Assembly: GCF_020379485.1 (NCBI RefSeq)
Contig: NC_063446.1
Location: 12,571,597-12,635,596 of the forward strand
Source of the DNA: Brassica napus
Taxonomy: Eukaryota > Streptophyta > Magnoliopsida > Brassicales > Brassicaceae
Length of the DNA stretch: 64,000 nt
Reading direction: 5' to 3'
Part shown: piece after piece, positions 33,545 through 46,918 of the stretch
Layout of the letters: each line of letters starts with the position of its first letter
How positions within the stretch are numbered: the first letter of the stretch is position 1
The notes under the pieces: generated by a model
Databases searched by the model: none
Seen by the model: only the letters and a program-made list of their open reading frames with translations
What the model was told of the DNA's origin: nothing
Made by a program: the position numbers and the translations under genes

Positions 33545-36499
33545 TCATGTGCTTGCTAACAATGAATCAACTTGATTCTTCCCACTAGGACCCTTTTGCC
33601 TAATCATAAGACGATACTCGTCGAACCTGATCGGTTTATAAAGAGCAGGTCGGTTATCGGTTAAGAGTTCTTCCACTGGTCCGATCGGAATATCACTTCT
33701 CGGGTTGTAGAAGAGTGCCAAGGAGACTCGATCCATACCGGAATTAACGATCACCTGATGCTCCACGCTTTTGTAAATTCCATTGCTAAGTATCTACAAT
33801 TTGAGCCAACATAGTATTTGGTTAGCACTCGCATATGATCTCATTGCACGAACTATTCCAAGCATCACATTATACCAAGAAGATTATATGAAGTTGCCAA
33901 AAAGACTATCATCCTATAACTCGATGCATTAGCGAATAGAAACAATTAAAGTATTGACCGTCTATCTGGATATTCAAATGAAGCCCAAGGCATAGGCCTC
34001 ATCCACCTTACAAGGTAAAAGTGTAGTGGGATGCTTTCAAGCAACCCAAAACTCGTCTGACACTAAACAACCACTTTATGGTTTAATGATGTATGTGTTG
34101 TTCTCCAAGTTATTGAGTAATTACAAAAACCAAGGTACAAACTAAAAAACAATAACCTGAACTTGATCACCAATGTTAACGATCAAAGCATTGGGGACGG
34201 ATTTAACAGTAACCCAGCAGTCACCACGTCGGACCTGGAGGCCGGCTACATTCTCCTCGGAGAGGACAATGGTGATGCCACCAGGGTCAGAATGGGAAGA
34301 AAGACCTAAAGTTAGGTGTGGCTGAGGGCATTTTGGGTAGAAATTAGCCCTCAGACTAGCCCCGACTTTATCTTCTCCTCCAAAGGCCTTCATGAGATGG
34401 TTTGGTTCTAAACCTAAACTCTCTGACAATGTTTCCACCAACCTCTCACACAGTTTCTTCACTTCTTCACCGTACTCTTCGATCAATTCTCTGCACATTA
34501 TTTGTTTCCTCCAAATGTTAATTACAATTATCTGTACGTATAACTATAAAACATAAAACGGAAAATTCATATGATTCGTTAAGTAAAACATTTTCTTAAT
34601 ATTGGTTGCTTACAGACCAACTATTTGTGAAATTGCTTTACTACTACATTTGTGAACTAACCATCAGTAAACAAAACAAATTAACAGTAACAAGTTAGAG
34701 GACGCAAATAAGACACTAGGTTTACATTATTACTTAGGTATATAATTCGACCAAAAATGTTATAATTATAGTATACATAGATGTATATATATATATATAT
34801 ATATATGTCGAGTATTGATATAGTAGATCATTTAAAAACACGGAAACAAAATAGCAATCGGAGAGAATGCGATTGCATTATAAGGTCTTTCATTGTGTTT
34901 AAAAGGTTGATATTTTATTTAATATAAGTTATTTTAAAATTACAAGAAAATTCTAAATATTAAAATAAGTACTAGAATATTGATAAAGAAACAGAAAACA
35001 AAAGTAATGGTAACAGTATATATTTATTATTTTAATATTTTTAAAAAGTCTAAAATCAATCTTTCGAAATACAGAAGAAAACTAAATATTAGTGTCTAAT
35101 GTATGAATGAATCTCTGAAAATAAATAGTGAGCAATGGTTTTCCGTCTATATAGTGGTATTCATATATATATAAGGTTTAGAATATATTCGTGTTTCACA
35201 TGGGTATCAGGGTATGATGACCACATGAAACGTGTTCACACATGAGACACGTGCCTAAACAAACATATAGACCAGACGGCTGTGGGTACGTATATGCAAA
35301 AAAAGATTGGTAAAAATCATGCATCAACACCTAAAAATCAAAACACACACAAGCAGCGTGTTACGTACGTCCTCCATGCAAACATTCACCTAGTAATATA
35401 TCTTTTCCAGTGAACGGTTTCGTCAAAAAGCATATACACTCAGAAAATAAAATATGTATTTCTACTATATATCTAAACAATATATACACGTAGATGATAA
35501 AAAAAAAGAACAGCCAATGTCATGGACGTTTATATAATAACAGGTTTATTATATGACCTCCATATCAGTGCCGGCTAATTAGAAGGATAAGTGATGCGAC
35601 CGCTCGGAGCCCAAGTATATCTTCTCACGTATTTTAATAGTTGAAGTACCTTAATATCTATATAAAATAAATAGATTTATATTAAAAAAAATTAAAATTT
35701 AATATTTTAAAAAATTAGATTAAAATGGTTCAAATAAATTATCTATGTATATAATTTTGTTTTCATCGCAAAATATACAAAATATTAGTGATTATTTTTA
35801 AAATAAAAAATAAAATTTAATCGAACATAAATTTGTATAAGTTAAAATGGTATTACCGTTAGTGTTCTTCAATCAGAAAATGATCAAATGTTTATCAATT
35901 CCCTTAAACAGTATGATATATTATATCACTAGTTTCGGCTAAATCCCGTTATCGATCTGAGTAATAGTGTATATGTATTTTTTGTGTATATGTATTGTGC
36001 ATATCATCATATGCATATACCTTATCTTAGGAGGCTGAGATGGCCACATAGAAAGGTTTCTTATGGAAGATGGCAAGTAATTGAGGAAGAAATAGTCACT
36101 CCAATCTAATTTAGCATCTTTCACAACACCAATCCTGCTTCCATAGCCTTCGTACGTGTCGGGTGAGTTTGCGTACTTTCGTTTCATCTGTACCGGTAAA
36201 TCAAAGAACTCTCGCCACGCTCCTCTCACTCTCTCCATCAGCCCGTGGTCTACACCATGGTTCACCACTTGGAAGAAACCCCACTCCTCACACGCCTTCC
36301 TCACTCGCTTCAGCCCCTCTGGGTTCCTCCACATGTCGCTCATGTCTAGCACGGGGATTTCCATGTCAAGACCGGATTGATCGGACTTGTAGACCGGTCT
36401 CTGATGCGTGGGTTTCACATACCGGTTTGGGACGGTGGATACGCCGGCTTGGGACAAGGCTTGAACTGAAACAATGGGCTCAGGCCAGCTTGCAACCAT
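33545..36499 (-). CDS. JOX4: Jasmonate-induced 2-oxoglutarate/Fe(II) dioxygenase, JOX4-like
   Basis: Jasmonate oxidases hydroxylate jasmonic acid to 12-OH-JA and so damp jasmonate signalling; they are cytosolic. Three exons on the minus strand: 36499-36021, 34490-34157, 33793-33545, all GT-AG and in phase, giving 353 residues, the usual family length. The N-terminus MVASWPEPIVSVQALSQ matches family members, so I use the ATG at 36499 and not the in-frame one at 36541. Catalytic parts: Fe ligands His226 and Asp228 (SHSDPGG) and His283 (VEHQV), and the 2-oxoglutarate-binding Arg303 (NPRSD). No lesion is seen. It is closest by memory to Arabidopsis At2g38240. Intron 1 is 1.5 kb and holds a (TA)n run near 34782-34806. 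Confidence 0.93.
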
Positions 36500-36607
36500 T
36501 TTTTTTTTATTTTGTGATTGAGAAAAAAGATTAGAAGACACTAAGGAGAGATGTAAGAGATCTAAGGGAAATAATGAGTGTTTTAGATGGTGGAAGAAGC
36601 GAGAACG

Positions 36608-36630
36608 AGTGGGGGTATAAATATAGAAAA
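36608..36630 (-). promoter_or_regulatory. Probable TATA box of JOX4
   Basis: On the minus strand TCTATATTTATACCCCC lies about 115-120 bp upstream of the ATG at 36499, a normal distance for a plant TATA box plus leader. Between it and the ATG there is no other TATA-like string. Confidence 0.6.
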
Positions 36631-36930
36631 ATGAAACCTAAATGAAAGGTGAAACAATTTATGACACGATAATATTTTATTCTACCTTTTTTGTGTTTTG
36701 AGGTTGACCTAAAAAACTTTGCATGTTGGATAATAAAACATGAGACACGTTTTCTTAGAATTATGGATATATGTGGTCGATTTTAATTGTCTTTGAAGTG
36801 AGGGAGATGGCGAACGAATCTCGGCACCGTGCGATGGTTTTTGCAATTATTGGGAGAGACCAAAGCTAACACTTCATCTTTCTCTTTTTGTTTTGTAAAT
36901 TATCGTATGACTCGTATCCTACTAAAGTCG

Positions 36931-38083
36931 CCCTACAAGAGTCACAGTAAAATTTCACTTCATTGACAGCTTAAATATTAGTTTTTGTTTCGCTTCTTCC
37001 TTTTCGTTTGTAGCAATATTAGATGCATTTACATAAAGTGATATATTAATAGTTCTATTTAAACTATTCCTATTGTGGAAGTATGGTATTTCACTATCCT
37101 TTTAACCTTTTCACATTAAAATAACCTTTTTAACAATAAAATAAGGAAAATTGCCTTACATAGCTTCAAAAAATGTTTTTCCTAAACTAGACACAAGGTT
37201 CAAAAAGTGTTTTTTTCGTCGGTGGTTCCAGCAGACACAATGTAATTGATAGGTTTACAGTTCATAGAATCTCTTTTTTGACAATGTAAATATCATTATT
37301 TTCTGATAGATCAATAAATTTAAAATTTCATTAAAAAAATTGAAGTGACCAGTTTAGATTTAGTTAAAAAGGTAAAGAAAACAATTATATCCAGTTTTAC
37401 AAATATATATAAATAAAACTTTAAATTAAAAAAAATCAAATTAGCGGAAAATAGAATTTTCTTTAGAATTTTTGAAAACTTTCTTTTTGAAATTTGTTTT
37501 TGGGAATTTTCTTAAAAAGTTTAAGATGACATTTGTGAATGTTTATGATATCTTTTTGAATTTGAGTTATATGAATATTTAGAAAAACGTTACTGAATAT
37601 GTATAATATGTTCTTAAAATTTAGGATGATATGGATAAATATATATAATATCTTCATAAAATTTAAGAAAATTTTCATACATGTGTATTTATAAAAAAAT
37701 TCATGAATTTATATTTATGAATACCTTGCTGAATTCAAACCATATGTATATTTTGTAAAATACACAAAAAAAAAACAAAAAAAATTCCGATCAAAAACTT
37801 AAATATGTATAACATATCCTGAAGTCTTAGGAAGACCTTGATATTTGAATTTTATTCAGATATTATACATATTTAGAAATAAATTATTAAATTTTTTAAA
37901 ATATTTTATATATTGCTAATGTTTTCCTAAATATGCATATAATTTAAATCCACAAATATGTCATACATATTTAGAAATACATTCCTAAATATACATACAC
38001 GTTTACATTCAAGAAGTGTAGTTACACATTTACAAATGTATTTTTTTGACTTTATAATTTGTTTTATGAATTCAGAAGGTTAA
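36931..38083. other. AT-rich intergenic DNA
   Basis: No gene is seen. The frame antisense to 37463-37678 is low-complexity Ile/Phe/Lys and not credible as a protein. Confidence 0.4.
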
Positions 38084-40384
38084 AACAAATATTAGTAAGG
38101 CTTATGACAGACTTGAATGGTCCTTCATTAGAGCAGTGTTAGAGAGATTGAGGTCTCATCCTACCTGGATCAATTGGATGATGCAGTGCATATTCACAGT
38201 CACTTATTCCTTCTTTCTTAACAATGAGATAACAGGAGACATTCACCCACAGAGAGGCATCCGCCAAAGTGATCCCTTATCCCTTTATATATTTATTCTC
38301 TGTGGAGAAGTGTTGTCTGTACTCTGCAAAAAAGAACAAGATATTGGTAACCTACCGGGTATCAGAGTTGCAAGAAATAGTCTGAGGATCAATCATCTCT
38401 TATTCGCTGATGATACCATGTTCTTATGAAGCGGCTTCAGGGCAAAAGATCAACACGGGCAAATCTTCTATCTCCTTCTCTGTAAGACACCGCAGGATAT
38501 TAGAACCAGAGTTAAAGCTCATTTGGGAATAGAGAAAGAAGGTGGAGTAGGTAAATACATTGGTCTGCCTGAGCACTTTGGCAGAAAGAAAAAGGATCTC
38601 TTTGCGTTAATCGTGGATAAAATGAAGCAGAAAGCTATCAGCTGGAACACGAGGTTCCTCTCCACTGCAGGGAAAGCTACAATGCTCCAGTCTATCCTGT
38701 CGCCCACTCCTACTTTCTCCATGTCATGTTTCAAGCTGCCTGTAGGTTTATGCAATCAAATACAATCGGTTCTCACAAGATTCTGGTGGGATGCAAAATA
38801 TGGGGATAATAAAATTAGTTGGGTTGCTTGGGATACCTTAAATTTCCAAAGCGTCTGGGAGGCCTAGGTTTCCGCGATGTACAATTATTTAATCAGGCAT
38901 TACTCGCCAAAATAGTCTGGAGACTGATCACTAAGCCAAACTGTCTACTGGCTCGCGTTCTCCTGGGAAACTACTGCACCAAAACATCCCTGCTCAAGGT
39001 TCCTTCTAGCCCGTCTTCGTCACATGGATGGAAAGGAGTATTGTGGGGCAGAGACCTACTCTTGAACCACCTGGGCAAAGCCATAGGAAATGGAGAATCA
39101 ACAAGGGTGTGGGCTGACTCCTGGGTTAGTCCTACAGTAGACATCAAACCGTTAGGACCAATTCAGTTAAAAGACCAAGACCTACTTGTCTCTGATCTTC
39201 TCTCACGGGAAACAAAGGAATGGAACAAGCATCTGGTGGAAAACACTTTACCTCACCTAGCGGAGCTCATCCTCTCCATAAGGCCCAACATTCTTGGAAC
39301 TGAAGATTCCTTCATTTGGACGCAACACCCCTCAGGCATCTATTCTGCGAAATCAGGGTATTACTCCTTTATTCTCTCAAAGATCCAGTCGACAAGTGAT
39401 CTTATGATTAGAGATACCTGGAATTGGGAAAAGAACATTTGGTGTCCTCCGCTCCTCCCTAAAATCAAGTTCTTTCTCTGGAAATGCGCTAGAAACGCGC
39501 TACTGACGAGGGACGATCTCCAACGCAGGAACATAACTACTGATGCTTCGTGTCTACGCTGCGGTGAACAGGAAACATTGCTTCATCTTCTATTCCATTG
39601 CCTTTTTGCCGTAGAAATATGAAGCCTCATGCCTTGGTCAGCCTTCATTGATTCAACCACATGAACCTCTTTCAAAGGAGGAACTAGCGTCATCCCGATC
39701 GCGAATCATCCTCTCACCCGTAGGAATCATCTCTAATCTGTTCCCATGGATCGTCTGGAACATCTGGATCTCCCGTAATCACCTCTTCTTTGAGAAAAAA
39801 GCAACGTCACCACATGAAGTAATCATTAAGGCTACTACAGCCTGCAAGGAGTGGGAATGTGCTCAGAACAAACAGATCATACCAGCGCAGCAAAAAAACC
39901 CTTATCTCCCGCCACCACAACCACTGGCTGATACCGTCATGTGTTATACAGACGCAGCTTGGAAATCGAATCTCAGAGCGGTCGGCCTTGCATGGATCTT
40001 CACCGATCACAACAGCACAGAGATTTCTAGAGGATCTTGCTACCAAGACAACGTTTCATCTCCCCTCCTAGCAGAAGTTCTAGCAATCCGATCTGTGCTC
40101 ACCCAAGCTGCTTCCCTCAACCTCAACCAAATCTAGCTTCGTTCAGATTCTCAAGGGCTCGTCACAGCCATCAACATGAATCAACGATCGATACAACTCT
40201 TTGGAGTCCTAGTGGATGTGGAATCGCTTATCTCCTCTGCTTTCTCCTTCGTTTCTTTTTCTTTTATTTCTCGTCGCTTTAACGGGTCTGCCGATTTATT
40301 GGCAAAAGTCTGCTTGTGTTCTAACTCTATAATGGGCTTTTAAGCCCCGTTTAATGGAAGTTTTTTAGTTGTTCAAAAAAAAAA
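38084..40384 (+). mobile_element. 5'-truncated LINE (reverse transcriptase C-half to RNase H, poly-A)
   Basis: The sequence enters at the reverse transcriptase motif NISKAYDRLEWSF. It continues with QRGIRQSDPLS, the active-site LFADDT (near 38405), a thumb region (GKYIGLPEHFGRKK), the zf-RVT zinc-binding domain (SCLRCGEQETLLHLLFHC, near 39548-39600) and an RNase H domain (CYTDAAWKSN; LRSDSQGLVTAI). It ends in a short poly-A at 40375-40384. Stops and frameshifts (about 38427, 38867, 39620, 40134) make it inactive. 5' truncation at a conserved motif is normal for target-primed insertion; I found no convincing target duplication. Confidence 0.9.
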
Positions 40385-40843
40385 GGGTTATAATATACAT
40401 TCGGGAAGGTATTTTAAAACCTCTTAAAAAGAAAATTCATTGTATGAAAAATTTTCTTTTTTGAAAACCAGAATTAAAAAAAAAATTGAAGTTTTTTAAA
40501 TTATATTTTTGAAGCAAAAAACTATTACCGATTTTTTATTTTCAAAAAATTAAAATTTATTTTTTTATATTAATAAATAATTAAGTAAATTGTAAATAAA
40601 TATATAATTATTTTTTACCCATTAATGAAAGTTAATATTGAGACTTTCGTCTTCATATTTGGAACAAGAACTAAAAAGGACTGGGACAAATATATTAAAA
40701 AAAAAAAAGACTATTTGAAAGATGTCCCCTAAAATAAACACATAGTCGACTAATATATAGTTTACATATAACTTTCATGTTCTGATATACCGTGAGTTGA
40801 AAAGAACGAGACTGCGTATTATCCCTTTCTTATTATTTGAGGA
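40385..40843. other. AT-rich spacer
   Basis: Nothing recognised. Confidence 0.4.
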
Positions 40844-43013
40844 TCATTAGATAAAACTAACCTTTACTTCATGTGTTTATTACATGTGTGTCATTTCCTA
40901 CGTGGCATCACCACAAGCTCTTTCATACTTTATATTCAAACACCCTTTCTTAACTAGATTAATTACAAAATTTGTCATTGCTAATTACATTAAAACTTCC
41001 GTATATACTATAAGCTTATTGACTAACAAAATAATTTATCCCATGCCCTACTACTCTTTGATTACAAACGTTTCCATTTTCAAATACGCAGAAATTTTAT
41101 TACCATAACCAAAGATTCTTCATAATTATCGATTTCAATATGGAAATTCGTATAGCCTGACTTAAATATTAATGCATTTCTATATAGTTAAACTATATAA
41201 AATCCATTGTGTACGTATGTATCTACATATCTACTTATATATGTGTTGCTATATCATGAATTCGTTATATATGTGTTGTCAAACACAATGTTCAACAATT
41301 CTTACATAATCGCAAAATCTTATAGATATATACATACACTTTTTCAAAAAAATTACATAAAACGATCTAATATATAGTATTTTTAAAAGCTAATAATAGT
41401 TTCAAATCTCCTCCATTGTATGTTAACCACGTTTATCGTTTCCATAATTATCAATGCAATTGTAATCGACGATCATTTTATGATAGTTTGGATTCAAGGC
41501 AACACAATTTAATACATTACCATTTCGATTGTTCCGATAATATATGAATCAAAATTGATTTGTCAATACGGGATCAAATAAATTATTGTCAATGGCAATG
41601 TTAGCGTAGGAAATGGCAACACAATTGAAAAGAGGTGTTTTCTATAAAATTTATGATACAATATTTCAAATGTAAATGTAGATTTTGTTTTCAAACAAAG
41701 ACTTCCTTTTTGGGTATTTTTTTTACTCTCAATAAGCCATATATAATAACATTGCTATGCATTTTAAAGATATAGTGTACATGAAATCCTTGCTATGCAT
41801 TATAAATATCTTTGCTATGCATTTTAAAGATTTTCTTACAGCAATAATGGCATTGGTGAAAAGAAATATATATTAAAACTTACATATTACAATATTTTTC
41901 TACTTTCTTAATAATATAAGTTTTCACCTAAACGAAGGGATTGTCAATCACACAACACTTAATGGGACATACGATGATCTCCATGATATTTCAAATCAGG
42001 AATGTATAAAGATAAATATGACGCTATTGGAATAAATGTATGTTATAGGAGTTGAACTCAATAATTTATATACAAAAATTGCGACGAAAAATGAAAAGTT
42101 TCAAAATCAGAATTGATTATTGATTTGAGATCGATTGATTTTTTCAATCAAGCTGCAATCTTTGTTTCCTTATATTAAAAATAAAAATAAAATGTTTTCT
42201 AATTTTGAAAGATCAATTCACAAATGGAGTAATAAGGCGAGTTTCAAAATAGAATTGTAGCGCAAGTTATTCAGTATTAATTATTGAATATTACATATAT
42301 TTAAAGCGATTTCGAATAAAGATAGCAAACCCTAGACCCAAAACTTCTTGTATATAAATATGTAGCCGATGTTAACATCTCCTCACCATAGCCTATATCT
42401 CAAAACATTGTTACCAAAACATTAGGTTTTTCTGGTTTTACCTAGGTGGTAACATTGTCATTTTGCCTAGGTGATAACATCGTGATTTCACTTTATTATG
42501 TTATTCTATCACATATGCTGCAATATCATGTTTTATGATTACAGTAACGTCATCATTAAGTGTGTTTCTTATGGTGTCCTTGCTCATGTTTTTCAAGAAT
42601 TTTATTAGTTTATTGCTTATATTTCGTTTTATCTTATATGTATATTTTATTTTATGAAAACAAAAATTCTATTGTATGTGTTTTTTTTCCTTCATAATTT
42701 AGTTTATATAAGTTTTTGATTACTCTTATAGATTACCTTTCATCCAAATCACATACGATTTCATCATTTGAAATCTAATCATTCCTCATAGTATATATAA
42801 ATAGGTTGTTTTGAGCACATCTACTCATCACATTCTTCTTCCCAAACATCATTACAAATTCGATCTTGCAAGCAAAACACTTATGGTGGATCTCAACACA
42901 TTATATAATATGTAATCTTGTGACTATAAGTTTTGCATTTCTAATATCTATAGATTAAAAGTTATAATCTCTTTTAATCCATTCACTCCGCGCAGGGCGC
43001 GGGTATCACCTAG
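40844..43013 (+). mobile_element. Probable non-coding Helitron (about 2.2 kb)
   Basis: The right end is a textbook Helitron tail: CCGCGC-AGG-GCGCGG hairpin (42988-43002) followed by CTAG at 43010-43013 and T. The left end TCATTAGATAAAACTAACC after A40843 is less certain; it is followed by GTGTGTCATTTCCTACGTGGCA, the kind of subterminal sequence seen in these elements. Near the 3' end a TATATATAAATAGG box followed by an A/C-rich leader (42793-42900) may be captured promoter DNA. Two copies of a CCTAGGTG(G/A)TAACAT unit occur at 42443-42480. Confidence 0.6.
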
Positions 43014-44159
43014 TATCTCTTATTTACGCTGGAACAGCGCAATAGAATGTCAGCAGTAAACAAAAGCAGCGAACCCATAGTGATCGTTTTCTTTTCATCT
43101 TATTTCTATAGTCGAGATCTCTTATATATATGTGATTCACTAAATTTACATTATAGTTTTGATTGATTAACTAAAGAAACAGAAATTAAGACCCCCAATA
43201 TATTTTCCAAAACTTATTTTCTTTATAGTGGTTGATTCTTATTTTGATTCGTCTGCTAGATAAATAGTGGAACAACGAATTGAAATGGAAACATTTTGGT
43301 TGAACTGAGTTTTCTAAGTATACTCATTAATGTTCGAAAAATGATTTGATAGATTATGACGTTTTGATTCATTCGTTTTATCGGTATTTAACATAAATAA
43401 TCAAAAAACCGTAGTCATATGACTAAAATAGAATTTTGGTTGAACTTAGTTTTCTTTAAACGATCATATAATATACAATGTTTATATATTATACATTTAT
43501 GGTTTGGTTTTAAACTAAACCGAACTTAAAAATTGAAGTGTACTTAATTAAATTAACAAAATATATTAATAATGTTCAGATTTAAAATAGTTAACCATCT
43601 AATCTACACAATTAAATATAATTTTATACATTTTACTTTAAATGAATACAAAAAACACAAATAACAATAAAGTAAATAAAATATGAGTTTCCTACACAAT
43701 CATCAAAACTGAAAGCTATCTATGATAGTTATAATATGTTTGAAAAATGATTTAATATTGGATTATTTCTTCTATTTTAATTATTATGCTTTATATTTAA
43801 ATATTAAAAGTTAATGATTTAATTATTAAATGATGATTTGATTTTATATTTTATAAATTATATTTGCTTAAACGAATTAAACGAAAAATAAAAATTAATT
43901 TTATTAAACTAAACCGACAACAAATCAAACAGAACATAAACCAAAATAATTTTGGTTGGCTTATTAAAGTTTTTTAGAACCACACAAACCAAACTGAACC
44001 TAAACCGAAAATGAATTAAAATCGAAATGTACATTCCTAATTTTAGTTAAGTTTTTTTTTTGTCATAAGCATACATACTCAACTAGGATTCTATGAACCA
44101 CCCTTGTAATTATGCATTCATGTAAACGACGAAAGACGATTGTTTCAAAGTAGTACGTG
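43014..44159. other. AT-rich intergenic DNA
   Basis: Composition is near 75 percent A/T with no credible coding frame. Some AACCAAA/TTTGGTT-rich stretches near 43440-44020 look like old repeat DNA. Confidence 0.35.
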
Positions 44160-44830
44160 CGAGAATATCTACCTTTGAATTATGTGTTCTTGGAACGTAT
44201 ATAATCTCAATCGCGAGAAGTTGTCCTTCAGTTTCTGGATATCTTCCAAATCATTTGCAAATGTTTGTCATTCTTCTGATTCCAAAACCATCTTCACCAA
44301 TTGAGAATAATCCGTTACAAACGTGACATGAAATTGTCTTAAGTTCCTCATTCTCTCCATAGCCCATATTAGTGCCTCCATTTCTTCTTGAAGTGGCGTC
44401 AAACTATGCCTCGTATTTCTTGTTCCCATTAGTCCATCAAATTTTTCCAAAGTATTGTACCATCCTTGTTCCAAAAACTTAGCCTGATCTTTCCATAATC
44501 CATCCGTAAAACACCACCGGCCATGTCTTCGAGGGTAATGACGATTATGTAGTCCTATTTTGCGAGTTCTAAAGTGTTAGTGATGTGCTTCACGCCAAAG
44601 TGTGGCTTCTGTTTCTGCCAATTTAATGGTATTCCTGGGGACAACATATATATTACTGAAAACCTTATTGTTCATGTCCTTCCATATATACCAAAGTATC
44701 TATGCAAACTGATGATCTTCCATTGGTGGTTCAATTCTCCAAAGCAAGTGATTCATATTAGCAAATATTGACTGAATAGGGAAAAGCAGTAGGTTTAATG
44801 GGATCCTAGAGAAAACCCAAACTTGAAAAG
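44160..44830 (-). pseudogene. LINE ORF2 fragment (zf-RVT end and RNase H)
   Basis: On the minus strand the region reads a WYIWKDMNNK-type stretch (near 44690) and then an RNase H half with TPLQEEMEALIWAM and a VTDYSQLVKMV stretch that replaces the usual TDSQ (44474-44268). Reading frames are interrupted. No reverse transcriptase is present, and no poly-A or duplication is evident. Confidence 0.7.
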
Positions 44831-45119
44831 CCGGAGAACATTAAAAAGTATGTGATTTCCAAACTAGTTTTAGTTAAGTTATCACTCATGATAACATATA
44901 CCAATATATTTAAATATTGTGAACTCTAAAAAGAGGATAATGTTGGTATATGTACAATGTGACTTGTTACTCTTAAAAACATGTGCAAACATGAGAAATT
45001 CTAATTTTACCATAAATTTGATACTATTTTTCAAATTTACCTTTAAAATAGTTATTTTCATATATATCTAAAATTTGTGATAAAAAGAAAGAATGTTAAA
45101 TTTATTCAAATCAAAAAAG

Positions 45120-46100
45120 ACTTTTGTACAAACTAATGCAACTTGAGTTTAAGCTTGTGTGATAGTTTTGAAACAAATTTTGTGGAGTAGAGCCCGTCTA
45201 ATCTCTAGACGAAAACCAAACCACCATCGCGTTATTGAAAGATGTTCCAGCTCGTCCCCGGAGTGAACTGATTCGGTTTCGTATTTGCTTGTCGATGAAC
45301 TTGATAAGAATGCTCGGATGTCTCTGAACCTTGCCGTGTCTCCTACCATTTCTCTCTAGCCAAATACTGTGCACTGAAACTTGAAAAGCGTATCTTAGGA
45401 GGAACCTTGTCTCCCCTGAGACAGTGTGTGTTGATATAAGATCAAGAACTTGACTCCATATGTGTGAGTAGTTCTGTCCAAGTAGCTTCCTTGTAAGGTT
45501 CCTCCAAATAGTCTCTGTGAAGGTGCAGCTAAAGAAAAGATAATTTCGGGATTCGACTGCAGAGTTACAGAGGATACACTGAGCGTTTGCCTGAGAGTTC
45601 CACAGCAGCAGCCTATCTCCTGTTGCCAGGCGATTATGTACAGCAAGCCAAGACATAACAGAGTACTTTGGAGTTGATCCAGCAAACCAGAGACCCTTAT
45701 ACCACTGAACTTTTGACTGCGGCACTCGAATAGAGTTCCAAGTTTGGTGTATGTCGAAACAAGGTCGAAACACATTGCCTTTCCCTTTCCACTTAACCAC
45801 ATCGTCCTCTTATGTAAGCCCCTGGGCTCTCAACTTCAGGATTTCCTTATCAATGGTGATCAAGTGTTCTGCTCTGTAGCGGCGGCTCCGGTAGTTTTGA
45901 ATAACAAACTCGACGGTGGCGTTGAGATTGATCCCAAGCGCGATGCAACCTTGCATTTCGGTGAGGTCTATTATCCTCCCCAAGGGGGACCACTCATCAA
46001 ACCAGAAAGAAGTAGTAGTTCCACTTCTTATTTCTACTTGTACAAAAGATCTGGCCAGAGCTCTATACTTCAGTAGCTTCTTCCAAATCCAAGAATCAAG
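45120..46100 (-). pseudogene. LINE ORF2 fragment (zf-RVT region)
   Basis: Minus strand: a TTTSFWFDEWSPLGR stretch near 46000-45955 is followed by the zinc-binding reverse-transcriptase domain (PKYSVMSWLAVHNRLATGD, then CILCNSAVESRNYLFFSC near 45580-45530). The open frame ends at 45198, followed by more tail. This is the 3' part of an L1-like element of a different subfamily from the one at 38084. At the right side CTACTTGTACAAAAGAT occurs twice (near 46037 and 46113). Confidence 0.75.
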
Positions 46101-46294
46101 AGAGCTGAGCTCTACTTGTACAAAAGATTTGTATTGTACTTATTTGTTTCGTTAATGAAAATTTCCAGTCATTTTCTAATATAGCTGAGCTCATCCGTTT
46201 TTCTCTAATCACCTTTCCACTTTGTTTCCATTTTGTACAGTTCATTTGAACTTTTCTTTTTAATACGTACGTTGTCGTTACGATGTAATATAGT

Positions 46295-46408
46295 GAGTTA
46301 TATATCATTTTTTTTTTGGTAAAAGAGTGATATATCATTTTTTTGGTAAAAGAGTAATATATCAAATCCATCATTGATTATTATTTTTGGTGAAATCCAT
46401 CCTTGATT
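46295..46408. repeat. Cluster of three nested T-tail micro-insertions
   Basis: GAGTTATATATCA, GAGTGATATATCA and GAGTAATATATCA (46295-46307, 46325-46337, 46352-46364) alternate with TTTTTTTGGTAAAA-type blocks. Directly after, a 16-bp AAATCCATC-TTGATT unit (46364-46379 and 46393-46408, one mismatch) flanks ATTATTTTTGGTG. Confidence 0.75.
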
Positions 46409-46668
46409 CTTCTTATGTGATTGATAAGGGATCCGTTAAAATGCGTCCAACTTTACGCGCAGACATTATAGCAAATTGTATCTCGAAATTTGAAGAGTTT
46501 TGTTCACTTTGTTCCTTGCTCATGACTCCTAAACATGTTAATGTAGTACTATATAGCATATTGAGCTTCTTTAATTTTATTGATTGAAAAAAAACAATTA
46601 TTGATTGAAAAGCAAAATTATCTCAACTGCTCACAATGAAAGCACAACCACTTAGTAATGTATTATTA

Positions 46669-46916
46669 CTCCCTCTGTTTCTTATTAAGTATCACTTTAG
46701 CTTTTTTTTTCTTGTTACAAAAAAAATATCATTTTAAAATTCCAATGCAACTTTCAACTTAAAATTAGTTACAAATGCATAGATTTTATAAATAATTTAA
46801 TTATCTCAAATACTATTGGTTGAATATGTGTAATTAATAAGAACTTTAATACATTTTAATTATTTTTTAATCTGTATAAAAAAAGCTAAAATCACATTCT
46901 TTATGAAACAGAGGGA
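46669..46916. mobile_element. Stowaway (Tc1/mariner-type) MITE, 248 bp
   Basis: Perfect terminal inverted repeats CTCCCTCTGTTTC ... GAAACAGAGGGAG are flanked by TA on both sides (46667-46668 and 46917-46918), with an A/T-rich non-coding core. It is a textbook Stowaway MITE. Confidence 0.92.
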
Positions 46917-46918
46917 GT

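Noticed and set aside
36163..36534. 123-codon plus-strand frame
   Set aside because: Antisense shadow of JOX4 exon 1.
38070..40395. Target duplication around the plus-strand LINE (GGTTAAAA versus GGGTTATAAT)
   Set aside because: Too short and imperfect to separate from chance.
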